From: Armatimonadaceae bacterium
Lineage (GTDB): Bacteria > Armatimonadota > Armatimonadia > Armatimonadales > Armatimonadaceae
NCBI GenBank assembly: GCA_030447685.1
Contig: JAUJOK010000012.1
Location: 57,372 to 117,805 of the forward strand
Direction of reading: 5' to 3'
Length of the DNA stretch: 60,434 nt
The position numbers and the translations under genes are program-made. The notes under the pieces are model-generated. The model was not told the DNA's origin. It was given only the letters and a program-made list of their open reading frames with translations, and made no database searches. This document shows, in pieces, positions 1 to 9,480 of this stretch (its first letter is position 1; each line of letters begins with the position of its first letter).

Positions 1-111
1 GGGAGAGGGGAGAAAGAAAGGAAAAGCGGTGACGTGGGTATACATATAAGAGACCTATAAACAAACGCATTGCCGCCTATCGAAAATGGCGATGCGACTG
101 AGGGGAAAGAG
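1..111. other. Leader before first gene
   Basis: No gene is visible here. The stretch contains an AT-rich patch (tatacatataag, about 39-50) that could be a -10 region for the plus-strand gene starting at 112, but no convincing -35 box is seen. A purine-rich gaggggaaagag just before 112 can serve as its ribosome binding site. Confidence 0.3.
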
Positions 112-1378
112 ATGCTCAGTTACCAAAAAGGGATTATGATAGGGGCGGCGGGGCTGCTGCTGGCGGGTGCGGCGGCATCCCCGGTTCCGGCGGCGGAACC
201 CGCGCCTTCCACGGACTTCAGCAAGGGTGCGCTTTACGGAAAGGTGATTGACGCCGCGAGCGGCAAGCCTATCGCCGATGCAACCGTAGCCATCCAGAAC
301 AAAGACGGCAAAGTAATCGCCTGGACGAAAACGGATGCTCAGGGCAGCTACGCCATCGCCGCCGATAGCCTGAACGTCCTTCAGCTTCGCCCGTCGCGGC
401 GGCGCGGTCTGCTGGCCGGGCTGGCGCGCGGCGTCACCAAAGTGGTCACGGCCCCGGTGAAGATCGCCGCCGATGCCATTAAAGAAGTGGACCCGGTCAA
501 GACGGCCAAAAGCGCCGTAGTTTCCGCCGCCATCGGCAGCCCCACCGGCGATTGCCCAGGTCGCGACCAGCGCCGTAAAGGACAAGACGGGCAGACGTTG
601 CGCAACGCAAGACGATAAAGTCCGTAATGGGTGAACGACAGGCGGCGGCACAGGAGAAGCGGGATACGCCCGTACCGGGGGAACTGCTTCTTGCCGTCAG
701 CGCCTCAAACTACCAGGAGATAAAAGGCAAGGCGGGCGCGTACTGGCTGGAGCCACCCGCCGCCACCCCGGATAACAAGCCGGTGGGCACGCGCGCCTGG
801 CTGGAAACCGTGAAGCTGGCCCCGCAGGCGCGACAAGAAGTCGCAAACAGAAAATATTGCCCTGCTCCTTGCCGAGCCGCGCATGGACCCGACGATGGCC
901 CCGCCGGCGGCAGCGTAAAGGTACAGGTGAAGGCTCAGGTTCCGCCGGGCCAGGCGCTGAACGCTCGTGTCTTCGCCCGTGAAGACAAAAAGAAGAAGGT
1001 CGTGGAGCTGAAGCCGCAGGGGAACAATGTCTTCTCCGGCGACCTGCCGCTCGACCCGAAAACTCCCGCCGGGGAGACGACAGTGACGGTAGTGGCGCTG
1101 CGCGCCGAGCCGGTGAGTGAATCTGCGCGAAAGCGCGCTGACCCGCTGCTTGACTTGCCGACGCCTGGACGATATGGACGCCGACAAGCCCTATGAGTTC
1201 GACCCGCGCATCATGGCGAGCGAGAACCGTTTGGGACCCGAAGCTCATCCTTGACCCAACAGGCGACGCCGCCGCCACACCTGCCGCCACTACTCCGCCC
1301 GCCGCCACTACTCCACCGACATCGCCTGCGCCGCCCGCCCCTGCCGCCCCCAATCCGGGAGGGGACCGGGAAGGTTAG
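112..1378 (+). pseudogene. Secreted protein with carboxypeptidase-regulatory-like domain, frame-broken
   Basis: The start is ATG at 112 after a purine-rich ribosome binding site. The first ~30 residues form a signal peptide (MLSYQKGIMIGAAGLLLAGA, then an Ala/Pro stretch). Residues ~35-85 read GKVIDAASGKPIADATV...TKTDAQGSYAI, a typical CarboxypepD_reg beta-sandwich. Reading across frames continues through about 540 (PPAIAQVATSAVKDKTG), 627-830, about 832-915 (DKKSQTENIALLLAEPRMDP), 915-1140 (an extracellular Ig-like stretch) and ends in a Pro/Thr/Ala-rich tail with stop at 1376-1378. At least four single-base frame changes interrupt it. Motifs are preserved across the breaks, so sequence error is as likely as decay. 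Probably a surface or periplasmic protein; no enzymatic motif was seen. Confidence 0.6.
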
Positions 1379-1384
1379 GAAACG

Positions 1385-2190
1385 ATGCGGTGTTTGTCAT
1401 CAGCGATATGGAAGGCGTTTCGGGAATCGTGCGGTGGAAGCGGAGGTCAGCGGCGGCGAAAGCCTGTACGAAGAGGGACGGCGTCTTTATACCGAGGAGA
1501 TAAACACCGCCGTGCGCGGGCGCGGGCGGGCGGCGCGACCGAGATCGTCGTCATGGACCGCCACGGCGCGGGCGGCGAATACAGCTTCAACTCGCTTATT
1601 CCCGACCTTCTCGATCACACGGCTGTGAATGGTCGTCCAGAACGAGGACGGAATACACGACGTTCGCCGGAAGAGGGCAGTGACGCCGCCCTGTTTATTG
1701 GGATGCACGCAATGGCGGGGACACTCGACGGCGTTCTTCCCATACCGTGTCCGGTCAATCGTGGACGAACCTGCGCTTCAACGGAAGGCTTGTCGGAGAG
1801 ACGGGAATCAACGCCGCGCTTTGCGGACACTGGGGTCTGTTCGGTGCTGCTTGTTACCGGCGATGAGGCTGTTCGCTGGGAAGCGAAGCGCCTGCTGGGG
1901 CCGGGGCTGACGACGGTGGCGGTGAAGCAGGGCTTCTGGGCCGCTACAGCGCGCGGCAGATTCCCCGGCCCGCGCCCGGCAGATGATCGAAGCAGGAGCG
2001 CGGCAGGTGCTTGCGGACAGCAAAGCCGTCGCCCCCTACGACCCCGGTCATCCCTGCGCCATCCAGGTCGAGTTCCACGACGCCGGACGCGCAGGTCCTG
2101 TTCGCGCGCAAGCAGGGTGGATCGACCGGCCCGCGCTCCGTCCTGTCCGCCGCCGACGATTCGTGGACAGCGTGGAAGCGTTCGCTTTAG
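1385..2190 (+). pseudogene. M55 family D-aminopeptidase (DppA-like), frame-broken
   Basis: ATG at 1385 follows AGGAAACG. One base seems lost after the second codon; beyond it the frame reads VFVISDMEGVSGIV, the N-terminal metal-binding motif of M55 zinc D-aminopeptidases (DppA). Further motifs appear in alternating frames: YEEGRRLYTEEINTAV, EIVVMDRHGAGGEYSFNSL, AALFIGMHAMAGTLDGVLP, LLVTGDEAV, GLTTVAVKQG and DSWTAWKRSL with stop at 2188-2190. The family hydrolyses D-amino-acid-containing peptides. The order and spacing of motifs match the full family (~270 residues), so nothing large is missing; only the frame is broken, at five or more points. It is convergent with the MBL-fold gene and their 3' ends nearly touch. 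Confidence 0.72.
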
Positions 2191-3045
2191 CCGGACGCCG
2201 GAGAGCTCTGCGCTGCTCCATCGCCCCGGCGCGCAGCAGTCGATACGGCTGGGACTCTGACTGCCCGCTTCGGCGACGAACTCTTCCGGCGGGTCATCGG
2301 CTGAAGGCGAACATCTCATAATGGCAGGGGATGACCAGCCCCGCCTTCATTTCTTGGCCCAGCCGCGCCGCCTTCCGGGCCATCCAGATTTCCGGCTACC
2401 CGGCGTTCGGGCGCGCGTCCATTGATGGGCAGCAGCGCCACGTCCACGTTCCAGGCGGGCGCACGCTCCGCCATTCCCTCGTAACACACGGTATCGCCGC
2501 TGCGGGAACAGCGTCCATGGCCCGAATCGGATGACATAGCCCAGGAATCGGTGCCCGCCCTGTTCGTCCTGCCTCCATCTTCTTCATGCGCGGCGGGAAC
2601 CCGGTAATCTCGAAGTCCGCCACGCGCACGGTGAGGCCATCATCCACGCCCAGGGGCCAGGACGGGTCGGTATTCAGCCGCTCGGCCACAAAAGCGCGAT
2701 TGGCCTCGGGAATCACCAGGGTCAGGTTCGGATTAGCCTGCACGAGCGAAGCGGGAGCGTTTCCGCATCCAGATGGTCGGTATGGTTATGGCTGAAGTAA
2801 CCACATCGATAAAGCCCAGACGTTCCGGGGCGATGACGCGCACGGTCATGCGGTCATGCGGCTTGTCCGTAGCGGCGTACTTCGTCGTCAGCGAGTCGGA
2901 AAGATACGCTGGTCCAACAGCAGGTGCTGCCCCTGCCACTGCACCAGAAAGCCGCTCTGCCCGAGCCACCAGAGATGAAACCCTCGGCGTCGTGCCGCAG
3001 CCGCAACGTCTTGGCGAAAGCGTCGTCCGCCAGAATGGGTTGCAT
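2187..3045 (-). pseudogene. MBL-fold metal-dependent hydrolase (UlaG-like), frame-broken
   Basis: Start ATG at 3045 (MQPILADDAFAKTLRLRHD) overlaps the stop of the upstream MetE-like gene as ATGA, so the two are coupled. Across frames it reads FHLWWLGQSGFLVQWQG, then SHNHTDHLDAETLP around 2760-2790, the HxHxDH zinc site of the metallo-beta-lactamase fold. FHSGDTVCYEGMAERL (about 2480) and VALLPINGR follow, as in UlaG-like lactonases and related hydrolases. VIPCHYEMF near 2320 supplies the C-terminal metal-ligand His. At least three frame breaks are present. The substrate cannot be read from the sequence. Confidence 0.7.
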
Positions 3046-4070
3046 CACAGCAGCCCCATCTCCTTCCGCACCTGATGCACGCCCGCAACCATGTTTTTCA
3101 GCTTGAGCTTGCCGCCCAGCGCGCTGTCTGGCTCAAACCGCAGTCCGGCGCGAACGACAGGCGCTCCGGCGCGCGTATTCCAGACACGCCGGATCCGCGC
3201 GGCCAGCATCGTGCCATCGTCTCGATATAATAACTTTTCACATCGATAATGCCGACGCCACATCCGATGCCGCATTGTCGCGGATGATCTTCGGGAGTTC
3301 GGCGAACTCCCAGCTCGCCATTTCCAGGTGGACTTCCGCCGCCTTCAGGTTCAGGAAAGCGGGGAACAGCGGCGCGTACTGGCGCGGCCCGACCGCGCGC
3401 GCCTTGTAGTTGCCGAAGCACAGGTGTGTCGAATACGGCACCGGTCGGCGACAGTGGCGACGGTGCGGTTGAAGATATCCACGAAGCGGTGCGGGTCTTC
3501 GCGGTAGGCGTAGCAGCTCGCGGACGGCTCATCCACAGTGATCCGCGGCAGCCCGCCGCCACCAGGTTTTCCAGTTCCGTCCGGCAACGGCAGCAGCGCC
3601 TCGGTGATAGCGTAACGGTCAGAATAGATAGTGCCGGGAAGAAGCCGCCCGCTCAGCGTATACGGGCCGGGAACGCTTGCCTTCAGCGCCGGTCCGGCGG
3701 GGTGATCCGGCAGACGCTCCCACTCTTCCACCAGCCCACGCGGCGCGCGAAGCTCTCCCACCACGGTACATGCTTGCCGCGCTGGTCATGCGCGCAGCGG
3801 GCCGAAATGGCGCGGCGGCGTGGCTTCGAGTTCGATGCCTTCCAGAAAGCCGTAGAAGGAGAGATTGAAATCCAGGCGCGTCTGCTCGCCGTCGGTAATC
3901 ACGTCCAGGCCCGCCGCTACCTGGTCATGCACGGCGGCGATAACGGCGTCCTCCTGCAGTTCGGCCCGGTCGGCGTCGCCGAACTTATCCAGATGCTCGA
4001 CGGCGAACTCCAGCCAGCCGGGAAACGGATAGCTGCCGATAACGGTGGTTCGTAAGGGTTGTTCGTTCAT
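3045..4070 (-). pseudogene. Cobalamin-independent methionine synthase (MetE) C-terminal-like protein, frame-broken
   Basis: Start ATG at 4070 gives MNEQPLRTTVIGSYPFPGWL, matching the TT-x-IGSYP opening of stand-alone MetE C-terminal-like proteins. It continues with AAGLDVITDGEQTRLDFNLS and ASVPGPYTLSGRLLP. In other frames come VDEPSASCYAYREDPHRFVD, THLCFGNYKARAVG (HxCxGN-type zinc motif), VGIIDVKSYYIET and GLRFEPDSALGGKLKLKNM. Length (~340 residues) fits the one-domain family rather than full MetE (~750). Two or more frame shifts fall near 3450 and 3260. The methyl donor and acceptor are unknown for this subfamily. Confidence 0.72.
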
Positions 4071-4125
4071 AAGGGCTTCTTCTCCGCTGGTGCCGAGGGA
4101 CAGAACGTCCCTCGCTCTTGGGCTG

Positions 4126-4185
4126 CGCCAACCGTCCTCGCGGACGGCTTGTGGCATGGTGCTATCTCTTCCGTCCGAAGGACGG
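4126..4185. repeat. Paired-hairpin intergenic repeat, copy A
   Basis: The intergenic stretch holds two small GC hairpins about 23 nt apart: ccgtcctcgcggacgg at 4132-4147 and ccgtccgaaggacgg at 4171-4185. A similar arrangement in reverse orientation (cgtccttcggacg, then gtccgcgaggac followed by a ttggc-like motif) is found at 47,830-47,892. This suggests a dispersed intergenic element. A role in transcript ends or mRNA stability is possible but not shown. Confidence 0.45.
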
Positions 4186-4227
4186 GCACTACCTGAAGCG
4201 AGGTACTTCAGTGCCTCGAAGAAACGG

Positions 4228-4506
4228 TTACGGCATCAAGGCGCTCAACTCATCCATTTCGGCCTCCGTCGCAAGTGGCGTATCATCGGGGATGCTGTAC
4301 TTGGTACGCATCTTCCGGTCAAAATCCTCCAGCGAGATAACACGCCTGGCCTTGCTGTCCTCTATGCTTTGCCGGATGACCTCAATCGTTTCTGCATCCA
4401 GGGCGGCGATAAGCAGCGCCTCGGCAACGGCATCTGGGTCTCGACCTTCCCGCGCCGCTTTCTCTTTCAAGCGCGCTTCTAAATCGGCGCTAAGGGTAAT
4501 GGTCAT
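4228..4506 (-). CDS. Ribbon-helix-helix protein (CopG/ParD-like antitoxin type)
   Basis: A 92-residue protein opening MTITLSADLEARLKEKAA, the beta-strand plus first helix of CopG/ParD-type ribbon-helix-helix DNA-binding proteins. REGRDPDAVAEALLIAALDA then forms the second helix. The C-terminal half (TIEVIRQSIEDSKARRVISLEDFDRKMR) is acidic and helical, as in antitoxins that wrap around a toxin partner. No RelE/ParE or PIN toxin ORF lies on either side: downstream is a repeat and upstream is the inverted-repeat cassette. The frame is intact although neighbours are broken. It is either an orphan antitoxin or a stand-alone transcription regulator. Confidence 0.6.
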   Translation of the reverse strand: MTITLSADLEARLKEKAAREGRDPDAVAEALLIAALDAETIEVIRQSIEDSKARRVISLEDFDRKMRTKYSIPDDTPLATEAEMDELSALMP

Positions 4507-4535
4507 CGTTATTCCTTTTTACGGTGGGTCGTAAG

Positions 4536-4578
4536 GGCCTCTCCCCCCTGCCCCCTCTCCTAAAGGAAAGGGGGAGCC
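4536..4578. repeat. 43-nt inverted repeat, left copy
   Basis: This 43-nt C-rich element is the reverse complement of 5130-5172 with a single mismatch. Internally it can fold, with a C-rich arm pairing with a ggaaaggggg-type arm around TAAA. Together the copies bracket the membrane-protein gene at 4642-5091. Elements of this kind are familiar as dispersed intergenic repeats; the near-perfect inverted pairing here is the notable point. Confidence 0.75.
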
Positions 4579-4641
4579 TGACTGACGGGATGCTTTTCTA
4601 ATACCTGCGGCTTTCGGAAACTTCAAACGCGCGGCCTGTTG

Positions 4642-5091
4642 TTACTCAGGCTTATCCTCTAAATGGTGCTGGGCCTTCTGGTCGTACTCTGCCCAGACAC
4701 GCCAAATGAGGATGGCTCCGGCTACAGCCACAACGGCACCGCCCAATAGCCCCACCTGACCAATCTTTGCTCCAGGGCCTTTATCCAGTACCACCGCAAC
4801 CGTGACAAAGAAATAAGCTGCTGCGGCTGACCACGCCATGAAAGCCAGACGAAGGAGAAGGGGCGGCACCGGATTCGGTTTGCCTCCGCGCTTCTTCTGA
4901 ACGACCTGACAACACGCACAAGCCGCTGTCAATAAGAAAAAGCCAGGCAGTAAGAATCGGAAAAATTCAAGCGACGGAGACTGAAAAAAGCCAATCACAG
5001 CCCACATAACAGCAAAGAGAGTGTTGCTGATTGCCTCAAATGTCAGAAGACCAACTGACTTCTCCTCCTGCTCTGCACTCTCAGCTTCCAT
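4642..5091 (-). CDS. Small membrane protein of unknown function
   Basis: 149 residues. After an acidic N-terminus (MEAESAEQEEKSVG), four hydrophobic segments are visible at about residues 15-36, 42-62, 80-103 and 112-131, followed by a charged tail (WAEYDQKAQHHLEDKPE). A positively charged loop KKRGGKPNP lies between segments 2 and 3. No known family was recognised. It is the only gene between the two 43-nt inverted repeats, has an intact frame, and is less GC-rich than its neighbours, which may suggest separate acquisition. Its function cannot be assigned. Confidence 0.55.
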   Translation of the reverse strand: MEAESAEQEEKSVGLLTFEAISNTLFAVMWAVIGFFQSPSLEFFRFLLPGFFLLTAACACCQVVQKKRGGKPNPVPPLLLRLAFMAWSAAAAYFFVTVAVVLDKGPGAKIGQVGLLGGAVVAVAGAILIWRVWAEYDQKAQHHLEDKPE

Positions 5092-5129
5092 CTGCGCGAC
5101 CTCCTTAAATCTTTCACTCCTGTATTACC

Positions 5130-5172
5130 GGCTCCCCCTTTCCTTTAGGAGAAGGGGCAGGGGGGAGAGGCC
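5130..5172. repeat. 43-nt inverted repeat, right copy
   Basis: Partner of 4536-4578 in opposite orientation, with one mismatch in 43 positions. It begins ggctccccctttcc and ends gggggagaggcc. It lies between the membrane-protein start (5091) and the stop of the SIS gene (5175), so it could also act as a hairpin in the 3' end of the SIS transcript. No target-site duplication is seen beside the outer ends of the pair. Confidence 0.75.
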
Positions 5173-5174
5173 AG

Positions 5175-5960
5175 CTACTCCCCAATCTTTTCGTACAGCT
5201 TGGCGAGGCGACGGGCGTGTTCATCGTATGCCCCCTGGAACAGCACCTCCGACTGCTCCGGGCCGACGATGACACTGCCTGCTAAGACTTTGGGCGGCTG
5301 GCCCGCTTCGGTCAGGCGCAGGGCGACCTCGGCCTTGATGGCATTGACCAGTAAACAGCCGCCGACGGTAGAACCGGGGGCGACGGGTGTTGCCAGGTTC
5401 GGGATAGTCACCATCGCATCGCCGGGGGGCGCGCCGGTGTCCAGAACCAGGTCGGCGAAGTCCTGAAGCTTGACGCCGCGCGGGTCTTTGCTCGTGCTGG
5501 CCTCGGAATGGCGCTTGCTGATGATCGCCACGACCTTGATGCCGCGCTGGCGGAACTCTTCGGCCATTTCGATAGGAACGATGTTGCAGCCGCTGGACGA
5601 GACGACGAGCGCGGAGTCCTGCGCGGACAGGTCGAAGTTCCGCAGTATCTGCACGGCCAGGCCGGAGACGTTCTCCAGAAACATCGCCTGCCGCTGGCCG
5701 TTCGCGCCGACGACGAGGTTATGAAAGCTCAGCGAAAGCTCGACCAGCGGATTGAAGCCGGGAAACGAGCCGTAGCGCGGCCACATCTCTTCGACCATGA
5801 TGCGGCTGTGCCCGGAGCCGAACAGATGCACCATGCGCCCGGCAAGGATCGTTTCCGCGAACCAGTCGGCGGCCTGCTGTATTTCACCCTGCTGCGCCGC
5901 GACGATCTCGATCAGTTCGCGGCACCTGTCCAGGTATTGAAGCGACGGGGTATCAGTCAC
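5175..5960 (-). CDS. SIS-domain sugar-phosphate-binding protein (UPF0309 type)
   Basis: 261 residues with a GTG start at 5960 overlapping the stop of the upstream PhyH gene (GTGA). The N-terminal helix region is followed by MVHLFGSGHSRIMVEEMWPR, the phosphosugar-binding loop of UPF0309/MurQ-like SIS proteins. VVSSSGCNIVPIEMAEEFR and VAIISKRHSEA make up the second part of the Rossmann-like fold. These proteins bind or isomerise amino-sugar phosphates; the substrate is not known here. Coupling to a PhyH dioxygenase suggests a catabolic unit for a modified sugar, which is inference. Confidence 0.78.
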   Translation of the reverse strand: MTDTPSLQYLDRCRELIEIVAAQQGEIQQAADWFAETILAGRMVHLFGSGHSRIMVEEMWPRYGSFPGFNPLVELSLSFHNLVVGANGQRQAMFLENVSGLAVQILRNFDLSAQDSALVVSSSGCNIVPIEMAEEFRQRGIKVVAIISKRHSEASTSKDPRGVKLQDFADLVLDTGAPPGDAMVTIPNLATPVAPGSTVGGCLLVNAIKAEVALRLTEAGQPPKVLAGSVIVGPEQSEVLFQGAYDEHARRLAKLYEKIGE

Positions 5961-6775
5961 GCGGCGCGGCCCTTCTTCTTGTGCCAGATCAGCGGGTTGA
6001 TCGTGTCGTCGTTCAGCACATCGCCGACCGTGAGCGACTGGAAATACTCCTCGGGCAGGATGTTCTTCGTGCCGTTGAAGGTTGCGCCGTCGGGCATGTA
6101 GGCGCAGGTCATGGCCCGGCGGAAGCCTTTGGTCATGTTGGCTCCCGCGCCGTGAGCGGTCAGGCCATTATGGAAGACGGCGGAACCGGCGGGGCACGGG
6201 CAGGCGACGGTTTCTATCTCGCGCCACTCCGGATAGGCTTTGAACAGGTCGCTCAGGTTCTGCCCAATGCCGACGTTGTCGTAGCGCGCGGTCTTATGGC
6301 TGCCGGGGACATACCACATACAGCCGTTGCCCAGAGTCGCATCATCCAGCGCCACCCAGATAGAGATAGACTGCCGCGAGGAAAACGACCAGTACGGATT
6401 GTCCAGATGCCAGGCGGTCGGGTTGCCGAACGGCGGCTTGATAAGGGCCTGGTCGTGCCAGATACGCACACCGTCCACCCCGGCGAGCGTCGCCGCCATC
6501 TTGCCCAGGCGCGGGTCGTACATGATCTCGTGCATTCCCGCGTGCGTATCGGCGAGCTTGATGCACTGCGTGAAGACGCGGGCATAGTAATTGTCGGGGT
6601 CGCCCTGATTGTTCAGGTTGCCGAAGCCGCCGCCCTTTCCCAGACGCTGTTCTACCGCCTCGTCCGTCGCCGCGCGCCATTGCGCCAGTTCGTCCACATC
6701 GAGCCAGTTCTCGATAACCAGAAAGCCGTTTTCGTTGTAGCTGTCTATCTGTTCCTGCGTGAGTTGATCTTTCAT
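5957..6775 (-). CDS. Phytanoyl-CoA dioxygenase family protein (PhyH)
   Basis: 272 residues. The N-terminus (MKDQLTQEQIDSYNENGFLV) is typical of PhyH Fe(II)/2-oxoglutarate-dependent oxygenases. The iron ligands are visible as WHLDNPYW (HxD, about residue 122) and the distal His in AVFHNGLTAHGAG (about residue 208); an Arg two lines later (FRRAMTCAYMPDG) would hold 2-oxoglutarate. The start at 6775 overlaps the upstream stop as ATGA and the stop overlaps the SIS start, so three genes are translationally coupled. Small-molecule hydroxylation is expected; the substrate is unknown. Confidence 0.85.
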   Translation of the reverse strand: MKDQLTQEQIDSYNENGFLVIENWLDVDELAQWRAATDEAVEQRLGKGGGFGNLNNQGDPDNYYARVFTQCIKLADTHAGMHEIMYDPRLGKMAATLAGVDGVRIWHDQALIKPPFGNPTAWHLDNPYWSFSSRQSISIWVALDDATLGNGCMWYVPGSHKTARYDNVGIGQNLSDLFKAYPEWREIETVACPCPAGSAVFHNGLTAHGAGANMTKGFRRAMTCAYMPDGATFNGTKNILPEEYFQSLTVGDVLNDDTINPLIWHKKKGRAA

Positions 6776-9480
6776 TCTCTAATACCTCGCTGATTTTGTT
6801 GCTGCTGCCGTCGCTTCTTCTTCGCCCGTGCGATGCCCCATCCGCCGCCGACCACGGCAAGGACGGGCAGTTCCAGAGGAACGCCCTCGCGCTCGTCGCG
6901 CTCGATAATAATAGGCTGTGGCAGAACGGGGTCTTGTGTTGGGGAGCGGGAAAAGTACACGTCCTGCGTGCCCGGGCGCGGCGTGGAGTAATCCTCGAAC
7001 GCCGTCATCCACAGATTCCCCGGCAGTTGATCGTCGCCCATCGCCAGCAGCTTCGACAGCGGGGCGCGCTCGCCCGCGTTCAGCGCGTTCGACCATGCCA
7101 CACGCCCCGGCCAGGGGCCGGGATTCGTGGACGCCGCCGCAGTACCCATCCCGCCGTCCATGCGCTCGGTGCCGAGTACCAGGACACGCAGGCTGCGGGG
7201 CGAATCGCCTGCCTTTGCCGGGTCGCGCTGGTCCGCCGGTTCGCTAGAGGGAAAGAAAGGACCTCGGTGTGAAACGACATGCGAACGGCAGACGATACTA
7301 CACAAGGTTGTCGCGCGGGTACAGCGTCTTGAAGGCGGTGATACGCCACTGCGCGCAGCGTAGGGGCGCAGCCATCACGTGAGCGTCAGGCGCGCGGTGT
7401 AGCCGTGGGATCGCAGCCATCGGACAAAGCGCCGCCGCATCGTCAGCGCCCAGCGCCACGGCGTCATAGCTGACCCGCTGCGCGCTCCGCGACTTCTACA
7501 GCTCCCGTTTTCTACCAGACGCATTAGTATTTCCTCTTTCTCAAACAGGCCGGGAAACAGCCGGACGTCAATAGTAACCTGCCTCGACATGGTCGCGCAC
7601 CTCCGGCTTCATCAGCGCACTCCAGTGCAGCGAAGGGCAGATCTTTGCCTCGGCCAGCGCATCGGCGTCATTACGTCGGCACCCAAGCGTCGCGTGTCTT
7701 CGTGTCAAAGACCGCCGGATAAAGTGCTACGTTTGCAGCGCCGCGTCCCAGACAATGATAGCGTTCTCCACCGTCTGCTGCATGCTCGCCTCCCCTGGCG
7801 CCGGGCGCTCAGGCCCGACAGGGCACGCCTGGCGGAACGAGGTCATGTCGCCAGAGCAATGCAAAAACACCTCATCCGCTCCTCAACCTGCGTCCACGTT
7901 AATATGTCGGCGGTAATGACGCAGGAATCATCGCCAGGCAGGAAAAGGGCGGCGCGAGGCGACGTATGCGCTGATTAAATCTACCGATGGCTGCGCCAGT
8001 TATTGCCAGCTCAAGATATACAGGTTTTCCTGCGCGCGGTTGCTCCATAGGCGTGGATAAGGAATAGGCGATAGGCGTTGACCCGAATCTTGTGCGCGGC
8101 ATGGTAGGCAGCCATCGACGCTCCTGCCGGATCGCGCGCCCTTGCTGGCTGCGGCATACATGCGTGGCGAAGAACCAGCGCTCCAGCAGGAAAATCGCCG
8201 ACATGCCGCGTATCATTCAGACAGTTTCCCCACCAGGCCGTTAAGACGACCGGCTGCGTCAGCATCGCAGGCGACCACTCCATGAACAAACATCGATTTG
8301 ACATTCGTATCCAGCGTCGTGTCTGACCCTCCTCCGTGCATTCGTGAATCGGGCCGTCCCCGAAGCGGCGTCATGATACCAGCGGCCCATTAAACAGGGC
8401 GTCAATCAGTTGCGAACTGCGGCGAGACCACTGCGCCGCTGTTTTCACCAGCACCGACCGGGGTCGGAGTCAGCAAGCCTGTGATGGGCGCGGAACGCCG
8501 CCGCCTCCTCGTCTGGGCCAGCGCATGATGCTCCTCGGTTCGGCTGACAATGAAAGCCACGCGCCATCGCGGGCGGCCAGCCGCCGTCGCCGCCCACGAT
8601 TCCGGTCAGGCGGTGATAAGGCCGAACTTTGCGCCAGCCGGGCCCTCCCCCTGCCTCCCCACGCTGGCGGAGAGAAAGAACGTGGTACGGCGGGGCCATT
8701 TTCCGGCTGCGTGTAGGGGGCGGGGGGGCCTCCTCTTGCTGTTCACTGGGCGAGGTGCTCCTCGATCCGCCTGCGGTTCTGGACGGCGGAGTCGAGCGGG
8801 TGCGGTCTTCCAGTTCCATCTTCCCCAGGAGTACAGCCTTCGCCGCCCCTGCGCATCGCGCAGCGCCTGAACGGCCCCATCCCGCAATGCCGGAACCGAG
8901 CAGACAGGTCTCGTGGCCGCCGTGCGCCTTGTCTAACGATATGGACATGCCGGACAGGAGATGAGGTGCGGATAAGCGTCAAACGCGGAAATGGCTGTGT
9001 CCCCAGCCAGCCCGTGTCATTCGACGCCCGGAAGTACGCTGCCGCCGTCTATCTTCGCCAAAATCTCCTCGGCGCTCTTTTCGTCTCTGGTTCTCGATGG
9101 AAGCTGCCGCAGATGACCTTTGCAGCGTGTCCGCATCGGCAAGCTCAGGCTGCCCAGGCCACCGTTGATACAGAGGCCACCCAGCCATAGCGGCGAATCC
9201 TGTACGGTTCGGAACGGATTCCGCGTAGCCGACAAAGGGTCAGTCTAACCTCGTCCGGATTCGTTCCGGGCGGCGACACTTCTTCGTTTAACGCTTCCGG
9301 GAACGGCGTGCGCTTCCACACCTCCACGGCCAATACCACGGCCCCGGCAGGTAATGTGGCAGATAGCGCGCCAGGCGGCCTCGTCCGTTTCCCGCACGAT
9401 GTACGCCTTGATCTCTCTGCCCAGTGCTTAACTCAAAGTGGTAGCCTTGTGCACCACGGGTTAGCGGTGTTGAACAGATC
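6772..9480 (-). pseudogene. Unresolved, frame-shattered minus-strand gene(s)
   Basis: The minus strand shows protein-like pieces in all three frames that could not be joined into a known family. Pieces include IKAYIVRETDEAAWRAIC and AGAVVLAVEVWKRTPFPEAL (about 9300-9410), GGLCINGGLGSLSLP (about 9170), LDKAHGGHETCLLGSGIAGW (about 8890), MQQTVENAIIVWDAAL (about 7760) and SLRVLVLGTERMDGG (about 7150). The last 30 residues are a hydrophobic stretch (LELPVLAVVGGGWGIA) followed by a basic tail, suggesting a C-terminal membrane anchor; that stop overlaps the PhyH start as ATGA. It may be one large secreted, membrane-anchored protein or two genes. Long plus-strand open frames here look like antisense shadows. 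Confidence 0.35.

Noticed and set aside
2700..2800. Stops in broken genes of the first 15 kb considered as further selenocysteine codons
   Set aside because: They come with frame changes on either side and do not sit on Cys positions, unlike the TGA at 43775-43777.
7589..7978. Long open plus-strand frame of 129 residues
   Set aside because: It has no family motifs, is Arg/His-rich as expected of an antisense shadow in GC-rich DNA, and protein-like pieces lie on the opposite strand.
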